Made by a program: the position numbers and the translations under genes
NCBI GenBank assembly: GCA_025464025.1
Contig: JAODBP010000215.1
Span: 1 to 23,566 of the forward strand
Direction of reading: 5' to 3'
DNA length: 23,566 bases
Origin: Actinomycetes bacterium
GTDB lineage: Bacteria; Actinomycetota; Acidimicrobiia; Acidimicrobiales; CADCSY01
Notes under the pieces: generated by a model
What the model saw: only the letters and a program-made list of their open reading frames with translations
Told to the model about the DNA's origin: nothing
The model's database searches: none
In this document: in pieces, positions 1 to 7,953 of the stretch
Layout of the letters: each line of letters opens with the position of its first letter
How positions within the stretch are numbered: position 1 is the stretch's first letter

Positions 1-1
1 C

Positions 2-1675
2 GCGCTGCGCCACGAGGACGATGACGAGGTGGTGCTGGTCGCCCAGTCGCAGACCCGCGAGACGATCGAACTGACCCGAGGCGAGCTGCGCGAGGAGGTC
101 GCCCGGGTCCGCGCCGGGCTGCGGCGACTCGGGGTCGGCCCTGGCGATCGGGTTGCCGGATACCTGGCGAACATGCCGGAGGCCGTGATCGGGCTGCTGG
201 CGAGTGCGAGCCTGGGCGCGATCTGGTCGACCTGTCCGCCGGAGTTCGGCATCCAGAGCGTGCTGGACCGCGTCGAGCAGATCGACCCCAAGGTCCTCCT
301 GGTCGTCGACGGCTACAAGTACGGCAAGAAGTCCGTCGAGCGCCTGTCGGAGATCGAGGCCATCCGCGCCTCGCTGCCCGGCCTGAAGGCCGTCGTCTCG
401 ATCCCCTACCGCGACGAGTCCGAGCAGCGCGTCCCCGACGCGATGAGCTGGGACGAGCTCCGCGAGCACACCGCGCCGATGGCCTACGAGCCGGTGCCGT
501 TCGACCATCCCCTCTACGTCCTCTATTCCTCGGGAACCACCGGCCTGCCCAAGGCCATCGTCCACGGCCACGGCGGCGTGCTGCTCGAGCACTGCAAGAC
601 CCTTGGGCTGCAACATGATCTCGGTCCGGGCGATCGTTTCTTCTGGTTCTCGACCACCGGCTGGATGATGTGGAACCTCCTCGTCTCCGGGCTCTGCGTC
701 GGCACCACGATCGTGCTGTTCGACGGCGACCCGGCGTGGCCCGACCTCGGCGCCCTCTGGCGCATGGCGGCCGAGGCCGGCGTGACCGTGTTCGGCGCCA
801 GCGCGCCGTTCCTGCTGTCGTGCCGCAAGGTCGGTCTCGACCTCGCCTCGTGCGGCGACCTCTCGGCGATCCGGTCGGTCGGGTCGACCGGCGCCCCGCT
901 CCCGGCCGAGGGGTTCGAGTGGGTCTACGAGCAGCTCCCCCACGTGTGGCTCACCTCGCCGAGCGGCGGCACCGACGTGTGCACCGCGTTCGTCGGCGGC
1001 AGCCCGCTCGTCCCCGTGGTGTCGGGTGAGATCAGCTGCCGGTACCTGGGCGCCCGGGTCGAGGCCTTCGAGGACGACCAGCGCTCGCTCGTCGGCGAGC
1101 AGGGCGAGCTGGTGGTCACCGCGCCGATGCCATCGATGCCGGTCGCCTTCTGGGGCGACGCCGACGGCACTCGGCTCCGCGACGCCTACTTCTCGCGGTT
1201 CCCCGGCGTCTGGTGCCACGGCGACTGGATCACGATCACCGAGCGGGGCTCGTGCGTGATCACCGGCCGGTCCGACGCCACCCTCAACCGGGGTGGCGTG
1301 CGGCTGGGCACGAGCGAGTTCTACGCCGTGGTGGAGGCCATCCCCGGCATCGTCGACAGCCTGGTCGTGCACCTCGAGGACCCGGAGGGCGGGGCCGGGC
1401 GGCTGCTGCTCTTCGTCCGGCTCGACGATGGCGTCCAGCTCGACGACGAGCTGCGCCGGCAGATCGGCGCCGAGCTGCGGGCCACGCTGTCACCCCGCCA
1501 CGTGCCCGACGAGGTCCACGCCGTCCCGGCCATCCCCCGCACCCACTCGGGCAAGAAGCTCGAGGTGCCGGTGAAGCGCATCCTCGGGGGCGCCCCGCCG
1601 GCGAGCGTGGCCAGCCCCGGCGCCCTCGCCGACCCCACCGCCCTCGACGCCTTCGTCGCCTTCGCCTCCCACTGA
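2..1675 (+). CDS. Acetoacetyl-CoA synthetase (acetoacetate--CoA ligase), 5'-truncated by the window edge
   Basis: This is an ATP-dependent adenylate-forming enzyme that converts acetoacetate and CoA to acetoacetyl-CoA in the cytoplasm. The reading frame is open back to base 2, so the true start lies outside the window; about 557 codons are visible against roughly 650 in the family. The P-loop YSSGTTGLPK lies near bases 522-551. The aromatic stretch FWFSTTGWMMWNLLVSG, the SGGTDVC motif and RSDATLNRGGVRLGTSEFY distinguish acetoacetyl- from acetyl-CoA synthetases. The C-terminal THSGKK near base 1550 carries the adenylation lysine. It converges on the lactonase gene with only 25 bases between stop codons. 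It may feed ketone bodies into the acyl-CoA pool but does not obviously belong to the downstream regulon. Family identity is firm; substrate specificity is by analogy. Confidence 0.93.
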   Translation, partial: ALRHEDDDEVVLVAQSQTRETIELTRGELREEVARVRAGLRRLGVGPGDRVAGYLANMPEAVIGLLASASLGAIWSTCPPEFGIQSVLDRVEQIDPKVLLVVDGYKYGKKSVERLSEIEAIRASLPGLKAVVSIPYRDESEQRVPDAMSWDELREHTAPMAYEPVPFDHPLYVLYSSGTTGLPKAIVHGHGGVLLEHCKTLGLQHDLGPGDRFFWFSTTGWMMWNLLVSGLCVGTTIVLFDGDPAWPDLGALWRMAAEAGVTVFGASAPFLLSCRKVGLDLASCGDLSAIRSVGSTGAPLPAEGFEWVYEQLPHVWLTSPSGGTDVCTAFVGGSPLVPVVSGEISCRYLGARVEAFEDDQRSLVGEQGELVVTAPMPSMPVAFWGDADGTRLRDAYFSRFPGVWCHGDWITITERGSCVITGRSDATLNRGGVRLGTSEFYAVVEAIPGIVDSLVVHLEDPEGGAGRLLLFVRLDDGVQLDDELRRQIGAELRATLSPRHVPDEVHAVPAIPRTHSGKKLEVPVKRILGGAPPASVASPGALADPTALDAFVAFASH

Positions 1676-1681
1676 CCGGCT

Positions 1682-1697
1682 CGCGTCGGAGGACGCG
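1682..1697. terminator. Small hairpin between convergent genes, possible bidirectional terminator
   Basis: The arms CGCGTC and GACGCG flank a GGAG loop. The hairpin lies exactly between the stop codon of the synthetase (1675) and that of the convergent lactonase (1701). The stem is only 6 bp and there is no U-tract, so termination is inferred from position rather than from a classical signature. Confidence 0.4.
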
Positions 1698-1700
1698 TGG

Positions 1701-2495
1701 TCAGGGCCGGCCGGCGTGCGGCACGTCGACCGGGTGGACCAGGACGACACCGTCCGACGCGCCGCTCGGGCCGTACTGGTTGGCCACGACGTACAGCGTG
1801 CGACCGTCGTCGCCGCCGAGCATGCACGAGAAGCAGCCGCGGTCGGCCGTGACCGTGTCCAGCACCTCGCCGCCTTCGGCGACCCGAGTGCAGCGCTGCC
1901 CCGGGACGCTGGCGTACCAGATCGCCCCTTCGGCGTCGGCGCAGATGCCGTCCGGCGCCGAGCCCGGGCCGAGGTCGGCCCAGATGCGCCGGTCCACCAG
2001 CTCGCCGGCGTCCGTGATCGTCCAGGCCGTCAGCCGGTCGGCGTGCGACTCGGCGAGCACGAGCGTGTCCTCACCGAGGACGACCAACCCGTTCGGGAAC
2101 CACACGTCGTCGGCGACCTGCCGGCTGCTCCCGTCGGGCAGCACGACGCTGACGGTCCCGGGCTTGGAGTCCTCCCAGGGCATGGAACCCGGCATGTCCA
2201 CCCACGCCCGGCCCGCGGCATCCACGACGATCTCGTTGAAGGGCTGCCCGGTCGCGCCATACGGCTCCAGGTCCGGCCCGGCGACCAACCCCACCGGCGT
2301 GGTCGCGACGAGCCGACCGTCGGGAAGCCAGTCGATCGAGAACGGCAACCCCTCCACCCGCGCCACCACCTCGCGGCTCCCGTCGGCGTCGAAGGCCAGC
2401 ACCTCACCGGCCAGCCAGTCGCACATCCAGAAGCGGCCGTCGTGCCACCGCGGGGACTCGCCCATCTGCAACCCGGTCGCGAAGATCTCAGCCAT
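1701..2495 (-). CDS. SMP-30/gluconolactonase/LRE family protein
   Basis: This 264-residue six-bladed beta-propeller protein is a probable lactonase or lactone-forming hydrolase acting on a sugar- or acid-derived lactone in the cytoplasm. Visible family marks are Glu13 in GESPRW, Asn87 in FNEIVVDAAGRAWVD, Asn135 in FPNGL and Asp182 in APDGICAD. The Glu, the FPNG Asn and the PDG Asp match the divalent-metal ligands known in SMP-30. No signal peptide is seen. It is the last gene of the minus-strand unit, 57 bases after the acyl-CoA dehydrogenase. The ATG at 2495 has no strong ribosome site. Its place in a CoA-thioester operon suggests that a ring-opened lactone may occur in the pathway, but this is inference. 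Substrate unknown. Confidence 0.88.
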   Translation of the reverse strand: MAEIFATGLQMGESPRWHDGRFWMCDWLAGEVLAFDADGSREVVARVEGLPFSIDWLPDGRLVATTPVGLVAGPDLEPYGATGQPFNEIVVDAAGRAWVDMPGSMPWEDSKPGTVSVVLPDGSSRQVADDVWFPNGLVVLGEDTLVLAESHADRLTAWTITDAGELVDRRIWADLGPGSAPDGICADAEGAIWYASVPGQRCTRVAEGGEVLDTVTADRGCFSCMLGGDDGRTLYVVANQYGPSGASDGVVLVHPVDVPHAGRP

Positions 2496-2552
2496 GCCCG
2501 ACCAGACGCCCGCTGCCGTGGAGACTCATCGGTCCTGCTCGTCCGTGTGCTC

Positions 2553-4235
2553 TCAGAAGACCTCGGCGGGGAGGAGGTCGAGGTCGGTGGCGCCGGCGGT
2601 GATGGCCGGCAGCAGGCCGGTGGCGTGGGGCACGACCTGCTCGAGGAAGTAGCGGGCCGACACCTCCTTCGCCGCGAAGAACATGTCGCTCCCGGCCAGG
2701 GGTCGGCTGGCCAGGGCCTGGCGGGCGAGGAGCCAGCCGCCGACCGTGACGGCGAGCAGCCGGAGGTACGGCGTCGCCCCGGCGAGGGCGTCGCGCTGGT
2801 GCTTCGACCACGCCGTGCGGAGCCAGTCGGAGGCCTGCTCGCCGGCGTCGGCCGCGGCGGCCAGGTGCCGGCCCGACGGACCACCGACCTCGCCGGCCGT
2901 GGCCCGCACCTCGGCGAGCAGGGCGGCGACGGCCCGGCCGCCGTCGGCGTTGAGCTTGCGGCCCACGAGATCGATGGCCTGCACGCCGTTGGTGCCCTCG
3001 TAGATGGCGGTGATGCGGACGTCGCGCTCGTGCTGCTCGATCCCCGTCTCCCGGATGAAGCCCATGCCGCCGACGACCTGGGTGGCCAGCCGGGCGACCT
3101 CGGCGCCGGTGTCGGTGCACCACGCCTTGGTGAGCGGGGTCAACAGGTCGGCGAGGGCGGCGTCGCCCTGGTCGGTGGCCAGCGCGGTGCGGTAGGCCAG
3201 CAGGCGCATGGCCTCGATGTGGCTCCGCATGTGGAGCACCATCCGGCGGACGTCGGGGTGCTCGATGATCGGCGACCCGGGCGCCCCGCCGGCCACCCGG
3301 CCCTGCACCCGCTCCTTGGCGTAGGCGACGGCTCCTTGGTAGGCGCGGGTCGCCACGCCGAGCCCTTCCACGCCGACCGAGAGCCGGGCGTTGTTCATCA
3401 TCGTGAACATGGCGGCCATGCCCCCGTGGGGCGGGCCGATCAGCTCGGCGACGGCACCGTCGAACTGCATCGTGCAGGTGGGCGAGGCGTGGATGCCCAT
3501 CTTGTGCTCGATGCCGATGCAGCGCACGGCGTTGCGGGTCCCGTCGGGCAGGACCTTCGGGATCAGGAAGCAGGAGATCCCCTTCGTCCCGGCCGGGGCG
3601 TCGGGCAGGCGGGCCAGCACGACGTGGACGATCTGCTCGGTGAGGTCGTGCTCGCCGTAGGTGATGAAGATCTTCTGCCCGGTGACCCGGTACGTGCCGT
3701 CGACGGCTGGGTCGGCCCGGGTGACCAGGGCGCCGACGTCGGACCCGGCTCCCGGCTCGGTGAGGATCATCGAGCCGGTGCACTCGCCGCTCGTCAGCGC
3801 CGGGAGGTAGCGGTCCTGCTGCTCGGCCGTGCCGTAGCGCTGGAGGAGGTGGACCCCGCCCTGGGTCAGCATCGGGCACAGGGCGAAGGCGACCGACGCC
3901 GCGTTCAGCTCCTCCTGCATCGCCGTGGTCACCAGCCAGGGGAACCCGCCCCCGCCGAACTCGGTGCGGAACGAGACGCTGTTCCAGCCGGCGGCGACGT
4001 ACTTGGCGTAGGCGTCCTTCCACCCCGGCGCGGTGGTGACCGCGCCGGTGGCCCCGTCGAAGCGCACCCCGGCGACGTCGCCCGGCTGGTTGAGCGGGGC
4101 CACGACCTCGGCGCAGAAGCGACCGAACTCGGCGACCAGCTCGACCATCGTGTCCTGGTCGCCCACCGCGCCGGCCCCGACGACGTCGAGGGCGAAGGCG
4201 ATGTCGCGGACGGGCGGGTCGTAGGGCGTGGGCAC
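2553..4235 (-). CDS. Acyl-CoA dehydrogenase, long form with C-terminal extension
   Basis: This 560-residue FAD-dependent dehydrogenase oxidises an acyl-CoA to a 2-enoyl-CoA. The length, an N-terminal extension (about residues 1-40) and an extra C-terminal helical domain (about 440-560) place it in the long class that includes DmdC-type 3-methylmercaptopropionyl-CoA dehydrogenases. The FAD/substrate motif MILTEPGAGSDVG is near residues 156-168. The C-terminal IYEGTNGVQA carries the usual catalytic base, Glu413. It starts at GTG 4235, one base after the stop of the upstream hydroxyacyl-CoA dehydrogenase, so the two are probably translated together. It is unlike the four short acyl-CoA dehydrogenases at 16-20 kb, which lack the YEGT glutamate. 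The actual acyl substrate cannot be told. Confidence 0.93.
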   Translation of the reverse strand: MPTPYDPPVRDIAFALDVVGAGAVGDQDTMVELVAEFGRFCAEVVAPLNQPGDVAGVRFDGATGAVTTAPGWKDAYAKYVAAGWNSVSFRTEFGGGGFPWLVTTAMQEELNAASVAFALCPMLTQGGVHLLQRYGTAEQQDRYLPALTSGECTGSMILTEPGAGSDVGALVTRADPAVDGTYRVTGQKIFITYGEHDLTEQIVHVVLARLPDAPAGTKGISCFLIPKVLPDGTRNAVRCIGIEHKMGIHASPTCTMQFDGAVAELIGPPHGGMAAMFTMMNNARLSVGVEGLGVATRAYQGAVAYAKERVQGRVAGGAPGSPIIEHPDVRRMVLHMRSHIEAMRLLAYRTALATDQGDAALADLLTPLTKAWCTDTGAEVARLATQVVGGMGFIRETGIEQHERDVRITAIYEGTNGVQAIDLVGRKLNADGGRAVAALLAEVRATAGEVGGPSGRHLAAAADAGEQASDWLRTAWSKHQRDALAGATPYLRLLAVTVGGWLLARQALASRPLAGSDMFFAAKEVSARYFLEQVVPHATGLLPAITAGATDLDLLPAEVF

Positions 4236-4236
4236 G

Positions 4237-5094
4237 TCAGCCGTACTGGTGGAAGCCGCGGCCCGACTTCCGGCCGAGGAGGCCGGCGTCGACCATGCGC
4301 GACAGCATCGGCGGCGGGGCGTAGAGCGGCTCCTTGAACTCCTCGTACATCGACTGGGCCACCGCCATCACGGTGTCGAGGCCGATGAGGTCGCTGAGGG
4401 CGAGCGGCCCGAGGGGGTGGGCGCAGCCCTGCACCATGCCCTCGTCGATGTCGGCCGCGGTGGCGAACCCCGACTCCAGCATCCGGATGGCCGACAGCAG
4501 GTACGGGATCAGCAGGGCGTTCACGACGAAGCCGGCCCGGTCCTGCGAGCGGATCACGTGCTTGCCGAGCGAGGAGGCGAACGTCGTCGCCTCGTCGATG
4601 ACCCCGGGCGAGGTCAGCAGCGACGGCACCAGCTCGACGAGCGGCAGCACCGGCACCGGGTTGAAGAAGTGGATGCCGATGACCTGCTCGGGCCGGCCGG
4701 TGGCCATGGCCAGCTTCATGATCGGGATCGACGAGGTGTTCGACGCCAGCACGGCATCGCTCGCCTCGACCCACTTGTCGATGGTCCGGAACGTCTCGAG
4801 CTTCAGGTGCTCGACCTCGGGCACGGCCTCGACCACGAGCTGCCGGTCGGCGAGGGCATCGGGCTCCCACGTGAAGCGGATCGCCTCGAACGTGCGGACG
4901 CGGTCCTCCTCCGAGAGCTTCCCCCGCCGGACGGCCTGGGCCAGCGACGTGTCGACGCGGGACCGCCCGGCCTCGACGGCCGGCTCGTCCATCTCCAGCA
5001 CGACCACGTCGAGGCCGTTCCGCGCCGCCACCTCGGCGATGCCGGAGCCCATCAGGCCGCAGCCGATGACCCCGACCCGGGTGATGTCAGCCAC
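4237..5094 (-). CDS. fadB2: 3-hydroxybutyryl-CoA dehydrogenase, FadB2-like
   Basis: This enzyme oxidises L-3-hydroxyacyl-CoA to 3-ketoacyl-CoA with NAD(P). The Rossmann motif GCGLMG is at residues 11-16. The catalytic region shows SNTSSIPI, then the His-Glu pair in HFFNPVPVLPLVELV and the asparagine in GFVVNALLIPYLLSAIRM; the C-terminus GRKSGRGFHQYG is typical. By memory it resembles mycobacterial FadB2 closely. I chose GTG 5094, giving 285 residues, the normal family length, with MADITRVGVIG at the N-terminus. An in-frame ATG at 5127 would add 11 atypical residues. From GTG 5094 it overlaps the upstream dehydrogenase stop by 8 bases, suggesting coupling. Function is firm at family level; chain-length preference is unknown. 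Confidence 0.93.
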   Translation of the reverse strand: MADITRVGVIGCGLMGSGIAEVAARNGLDVVVLEMDEPAVEAGRSRVDTSLAQAVRRGKLSEEDRVRTFEAIRFTWEPDALADRQLVVEAVPEVEHLKLETFRTIDKWVEASDAVLASNTSSIPIMKLAMATGRPEQVIGIHFFNPVPVLPLVELVPSLLTSPGVIDEATTFASSLGKHVIRSQDRAGFVVNALLIPYLLSAIRMLESGFATAADIDEGMVQGCAHPLGPLALSDLIGLDTVMAVAQSMYEEFKEPLYAPPPMLSRMVDAGLLGRKSGRGFHQYG

Positions 5095-5914
5095 GGCCGA
5101 GGAGCATGTTGGCGATGGCCGTGGCATCGGGGAACGAGCCGGTCACACCCGACGCCATGTAGCCGACGTCGCTCACGACCGTCTGGCCGCTGATCGATCG
5201 GGCCGCGTCGCTGCACAGGTAGACGAGCGGGAAGGCCTGCTCGAGCGGCGTCGACGCCTCGATGCCGGTGTCGGCCCGGTAGTCGGCGCCGAAGCCCAGC
5301 CACATGTCCTTGTTGGCCAGGGCGAGCGGCGTCTCGGTGGGGCCGGGGCAGATGGCGTTGATGCGGATGCCCTGCTTCAGGAGCAGGTGGGCCTGGCTGG
5401 CGACGTAGGCGCAGACCGCCTGCTTCATGTGGAAGTAGTCGGCCCAGCCCTGCTGCTCGACCCAGGCCACCGAGTCGTCCCAGTCGGTGATGGCCAGGAG
5501 CTCCTTGAGCGTGTCGAGGCTCGACTCCCAGCCCAGGCCGGCGGCCGACGAGATGAAGCCGATCGCCGCGCCCCGCCCGAGCATCCCGGAGGCGAGCATG
5601 CGGTTGACCATGTGGCGGTGGCCGATGAAGTTGATGCGCTCGATCCCGGGCGTGCCGTCGGCCACGCCGGCGCACGAGAACAGGGCGTGCACCGGTCCGC
5701 CGCACTCGTCGACGGCCGACTCGATCGACGCCCGGTCGGCCAGGTTCACGTGGATGGCCTTCGCCCCGGCCAGCGTCACCTCGGCGTAGTCCATGACCAC
5801 CACCTCGGCCCCGGCGTCGAGCAGCAGCTCGGCCGCCGCCGCACCCATGCCGGTGGCACCACCGACGACGAGCACGCGCTTGCCGTCGTACCGGAACGCA
5901 TCGAACAGTCCCAT
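5087..5914 (-). CDS. SDR-family NAD-dependent dehydrogenase, 3-alpha-HSD/coniferyl-alcohol-dehydrogenase type
   Basis: This classical short-chain dehydrogenase oxidises a hydroxyl group on an unknown substrate. From ATG 5914 the nucleotide site GGATGMG is at residues 18-24. Asp42 at the end of the second strand suggests NAD over NADP. The catalytic Tyr160-x3-Lys164 is in DYFHMK, with Ser122 or Ser123 in GFISSAAG. The serine-to-tyrosine spacing of about 38 is much longer than the usual 13 or so and matches the 3-alpha-hydroxysteroid dehydrogenase/carbonyl reductase branch. AAGGAG lies 9 bases before ATG 5914 but only 3 before an in-frame GTG at 5920, so the ATG is preferred. It follows the CoA-transferase by 30 bases in the same operon. 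Confidence 0.9.
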   Translation of the reverse strand: MGLFDAFRYDGKRVLVVGGATGMGAAAAELLLDAGAEVVVMDYAEVTLAGAKAIHVNLADRASIESAVDECGGPVHALFSCAGVADGTPGIERINFIGHRHMVNRMLASGMLGRGAAIGFISSAAGLGWESSLDTLKELLAITDWDDSVAWVEQQGWADYFHMKQAVCAYVASQAHLLLKQGIRINAICPGPTETPLALANKDMWLGFGADYRADTGIEASTPLEQAFPLVYLCSDAARSISGQTVVSDVGYMASGVTGSFPDATAIANMLLGRG

Positions 5915-5944
5915 GTGCACTCTCTCCTTGTGTCGTGGTGGCGG

Positions 5945-7162
5945 TCAGGCGACGACGCCGCGGACCTTGAGGTCGACGATCGTGTCCCAGTCGAGCCCGA
6001 GCTCGGCGAGGATCGCATCGCCATGTTCGTTGAACTCCGGCGCCCGCGTCGGCACGGCGGGCTGCTCGTCGTACTGGACGGGCGCGGCAACGAGCCGGAA
6101 CGGCGTGCCGTTGGCCGTCTCACACGCCTGGAGGTAGCCGTTGGCCACGGTCTGCGGGTCCTCGGCCGCCTCGAGCGTGTCCTGCACCACGGCCCACTGG
6201 CCGACGAAGGAGGCGAGCCGGTCGCGCCACTCGTCGAGGGTGGCCGAGGCGAACACGTCGTCGAGGATGGCGATGGCATCGACGTTGTTGGCCAGGAGCG
6301 TGGCGTGGTCGGCGAAGCGGGGGTCGGTGGCCAGCTGGGGCCGACCGATGACCTCGCAGAGCGGCGGCCAGTACTTGCCGGCCTGGAGGCAGGTGAAGGC
6401 GAGCGTGCGCCCGTCCTTCGTCACGTAGTTCCGCGAGATCGGGTTGCTGCCCATCTGGCTCGCCGGCGGCGGCGTCCACGGGATGCCGAGGACGAGCGAC
6501 AGGGCCATGGCCTGGCCCATGGCCCACAGGCCGGTGCCGAGCAGCGACACGTCGACCACGGTCGCCTCGCCGGTGCGCTCCCGGTGGAAGAGGGCGCCCA
6601 TGATCCCGCCGGCGATCGTCATGGCGCCGATCGAGTCGCCGAAGCCGGGGGCGGGCGGCACGGGGACGAGGTCGTACTCCGGGCGCTGGGCGCCGACGGC
6701 CACGCCGGAGCGGGCCCAGAACGCGAGGGCGTCGTAGGAGCCCTTGTCGGCATCGGGCCCCCGCTCGCCCTGGCCGGTGCCGCGCACGTAGATGATGTTC
6801 GGGTTGTGGGCGCGGATGTCGTCGACCCCGACCTTGAGCTTGGCCCGGACGCCCGGCAGCTTGTTGGTGAGGAACACGTCGGACGTGGCCGCCAGCTTGT
6901 GCAGGATGTCGAGCCCGTCCGGGGCGGTGAGGTCGAGGGCCAGGCTCCGCTTGCCTCGGTTGGAGTGCTCGAGCAGGGCGTGCACGTCGCTCGGCACGAT
7001 CGCCAGGCCGGTGGAGGCCAGGCCCCGCATGGCGTCACCCCGCTCGACGTGCTCGATCTTGATGACCTCGGCGCCCCAGTCGGCGAGCAGCGCCGACGCC
7101 GCCGGCACGAACGTGTGCTCGGCCACCTCGAGGACGCGGACGCCCTGCAGGATCGCGGTCAT
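5945..7162 (-). CDS. CaiB/BaiF family (class III) CoA-transferase
   Basis: This 405-residue enzyme moves CoA from one thioester to another carboxylic acid, the class exemplified by formyl-CoA transferase, CaiB and BaiF. The N-terminus (LQGVRVLEVAEHTFVP) and ADWGAEVIKIEHVERGD are standard. The catalytic aspartate, which forms the acyl-enzyme, is Asp176 in APGFGDSIGAMTIAGG. GAGAGG lies about 8 bases before ATG 7162 and supports the start. It is the first gene after the TetR regulator on this strand, and the 72-base gap between them contains a candidate operator at 7203. It probably activates the pathway acid or recycles CoA from a product; the separate ligase at 7948 offers a second activation route. 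Members of this family can also be racemases, which would keep the same aspartate. Confidence 0.93.
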   Translation of the reverse strand: MTAILQGVRVLEVAEHTFVPAASALLADWGAEVIKIEHVERGDAMRGLASTGLAIVPSDVHALLEHSNRGKRSLALDLTAPDGLDILHKLAATSDVFLTNKLPGVRAKLKVGVDDIRAHNPNIIYVRGTGQGERGPDADKGSYDALAFWARSGVAVGAQRPEYDLVPVPPAPGFGDSIGAMTIAGGIMGALFHRERTGEATVVDVSLLGTGLWAMGQAMALSLVLGIPWTPPPASQMGSNPISRNYVTKDGRTLAFTCLQAGKYWPPLCEVIGRPQLATDPRFADHATLLANNVDAIAILDDVFASATLDEWRDRLASFVGQWAVVQDTLEAAEDPQTVANGYLQACETANGTPFRLVAAPVQYDEQPAVPTRAPEFNEHGDAILAELGLDWDTIVDLKVRGVVA

Positions 7163-7202
7163 GCGGTCACCTCTCGCTCGTGTTCCCCCGACGTCGGCTT
7201 TT

Positions 7203-7216
7203 CGACATCGACGTCG
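7203..7216. promoter_or_regulatory. Candidate TetR operator upstream of the CoA-transferase operon
   Basis: CGACATCGACGTCG is an imperfect palindrome that matches the perfect site TGACATCGATGTCA (7940) at 11 of 14 bases. It lies 41 bases upstream of the CoA-transferase start, in the only sizeable gap of the unit. The weakest of the three sites, since the same 14-mer also occurs by chance inside a coding region (15818). Confidence 0.5.
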
Positions 7217-7234
7217 ATTCTGAGCGTAGTGGCT

Positions 7235-7888
7235 CTAGGCGCCGGCTGCCTCGAGCCCGAGGGCGTTCACGAAGAGCCTCGTCACCTGGTCGACGGCCAC
7301 CTCGACGGTGCACTCGACGGCGCCCTGCACCAGCCACAGCTCGGCGAACCGGTAGGTGAGGGCGCCGAGGGCGGCGGCGGTCAGCTCGGGGTCGAGCGAG
7401 GTGTCGGCCAGCTTCCGGAGCTGGAGCTGCCGGATCGAGTCGGCCATCTGCTTGCCGTAGCGCGCGTGGCGGGCCATCCGGACCGCGTTGACCTGCTCGT
7501 CGTAGCGGGAGACCTGCTCGATCACGCCCATCATCCGGGCCTCGGCCTGGTAGCTCTCGAAGTGGAGCCGGATGGCCTCGCGGATGCGCTCGTGGGGCGG
7601 GGTGGTCGATCCGGGGGCCAGCACCACCTCGGTGAGCGGCGCGCTGAGCTGCTCGTCGACCACCTCGGCGACCTCCCGGAACACCTGCTCCTTGGAATCG
7701 AAGTAGTGGTAGAAGGAGCCGTGGGACAGCCCGGCCCGCTCGGCGATGTCGGAGATGCGGGCGTCGAGGAAGCCGGTCTCCTCGAAGACCTGCTTGGCGG
7801 CGTTGAGGAGGCGGGCCCGGGTCTGGACGCCCTTGCGCGAGCGGGGGCCGCTGGGCTTCTCGCGCTCGACCGGTGCGACTGACGCCAC
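7235..7888 (-). CDS. TetR-family transcriptional regulator, probable local repressor
   Basis: This 217-residue DNA-binding repressor has an N-terminal helix-turn-helix at about residues 44-64 (ARISDIAERAGLSHGSFYHYF), preceded by the usual basic stretch, and a helical ligand/dimer domain with little conservation. GTG 7888 is chosen because GGAGGAG stands 7 bases upstream; an open frame extends to 7954 but would run through a palindrome. The gene is divergent from the acyl-CoA ligase and lies just upstream of the CoA-transferase operon on the same strand. A perfect 14-bp palindrome in the divergent gap (7940), with copies at 7203 and 11869, makes it the natural regulator of the central block, probably released by a CoA thioester or the free acid. 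Ligand not determinable. Confidence 0.92.
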   Translation of the reverse strand: MASVAPVEREKPSGPRSRKGVQTRARLLNAAKQVFEETGFLDARISDIAERAGLSHGSFYHYFDSKEQVFREVAEVVDEQLSAPLTEVVLAPGSTTPPHERIREAIRLHFESYQAEARMMGVIEQVSRYDEQVNAVRMARHARYGKQMADSIRQLQLRKLADTSLDPELTAAALGALTYRFAELWLVQGAVECTVEVAVDQVTRLFVNALGLEAAGA

Positions 7889-7939
7889 GCCCCTGCTCCT
7901 CCCGTGCGGTCGACCAACGGTACAGGCGGTGTGCGAAGC

Positions 7940-7953
7940 TGACATCGATGTCA
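7940..7953. promoter_or_regulatory. Perfect 14-bp palindrome, candidate TetR operator in the divergent regulator/ligase gap
   Basis: TGACATCGATGTCA is its own reverse complement. It sits 52-65 bases upstream of the TetR start and covers the ATG (7948) assigned to the ligase. The similarity to the site at 11869 runs past the palindrome: both continue with AATA. On the minus strand it contains a perfect TTGACA (7949-7954), consistent with overlap of a promoter, although no good -10 box is at standard spacing. Confidence 0.7.

Noticed and set aside
1716..7882. Very long plus-strand open frames (873 and 1182 codons) opposite the minus-strand operon
   Set aside because: They are antisense to genes with intact catalytic motifs, have arginine-, glycine- and histidine-rich low-complexity translations and match no family. 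They arise from the lack of stop codons in GC-rich DNA.
7873..7947. N-terminal extension of the ligase to 7873
   Set aside because: It overlaps the start of the divergent TetR gene, has basic shadow-like residues and does not resemble ligase N-termini.
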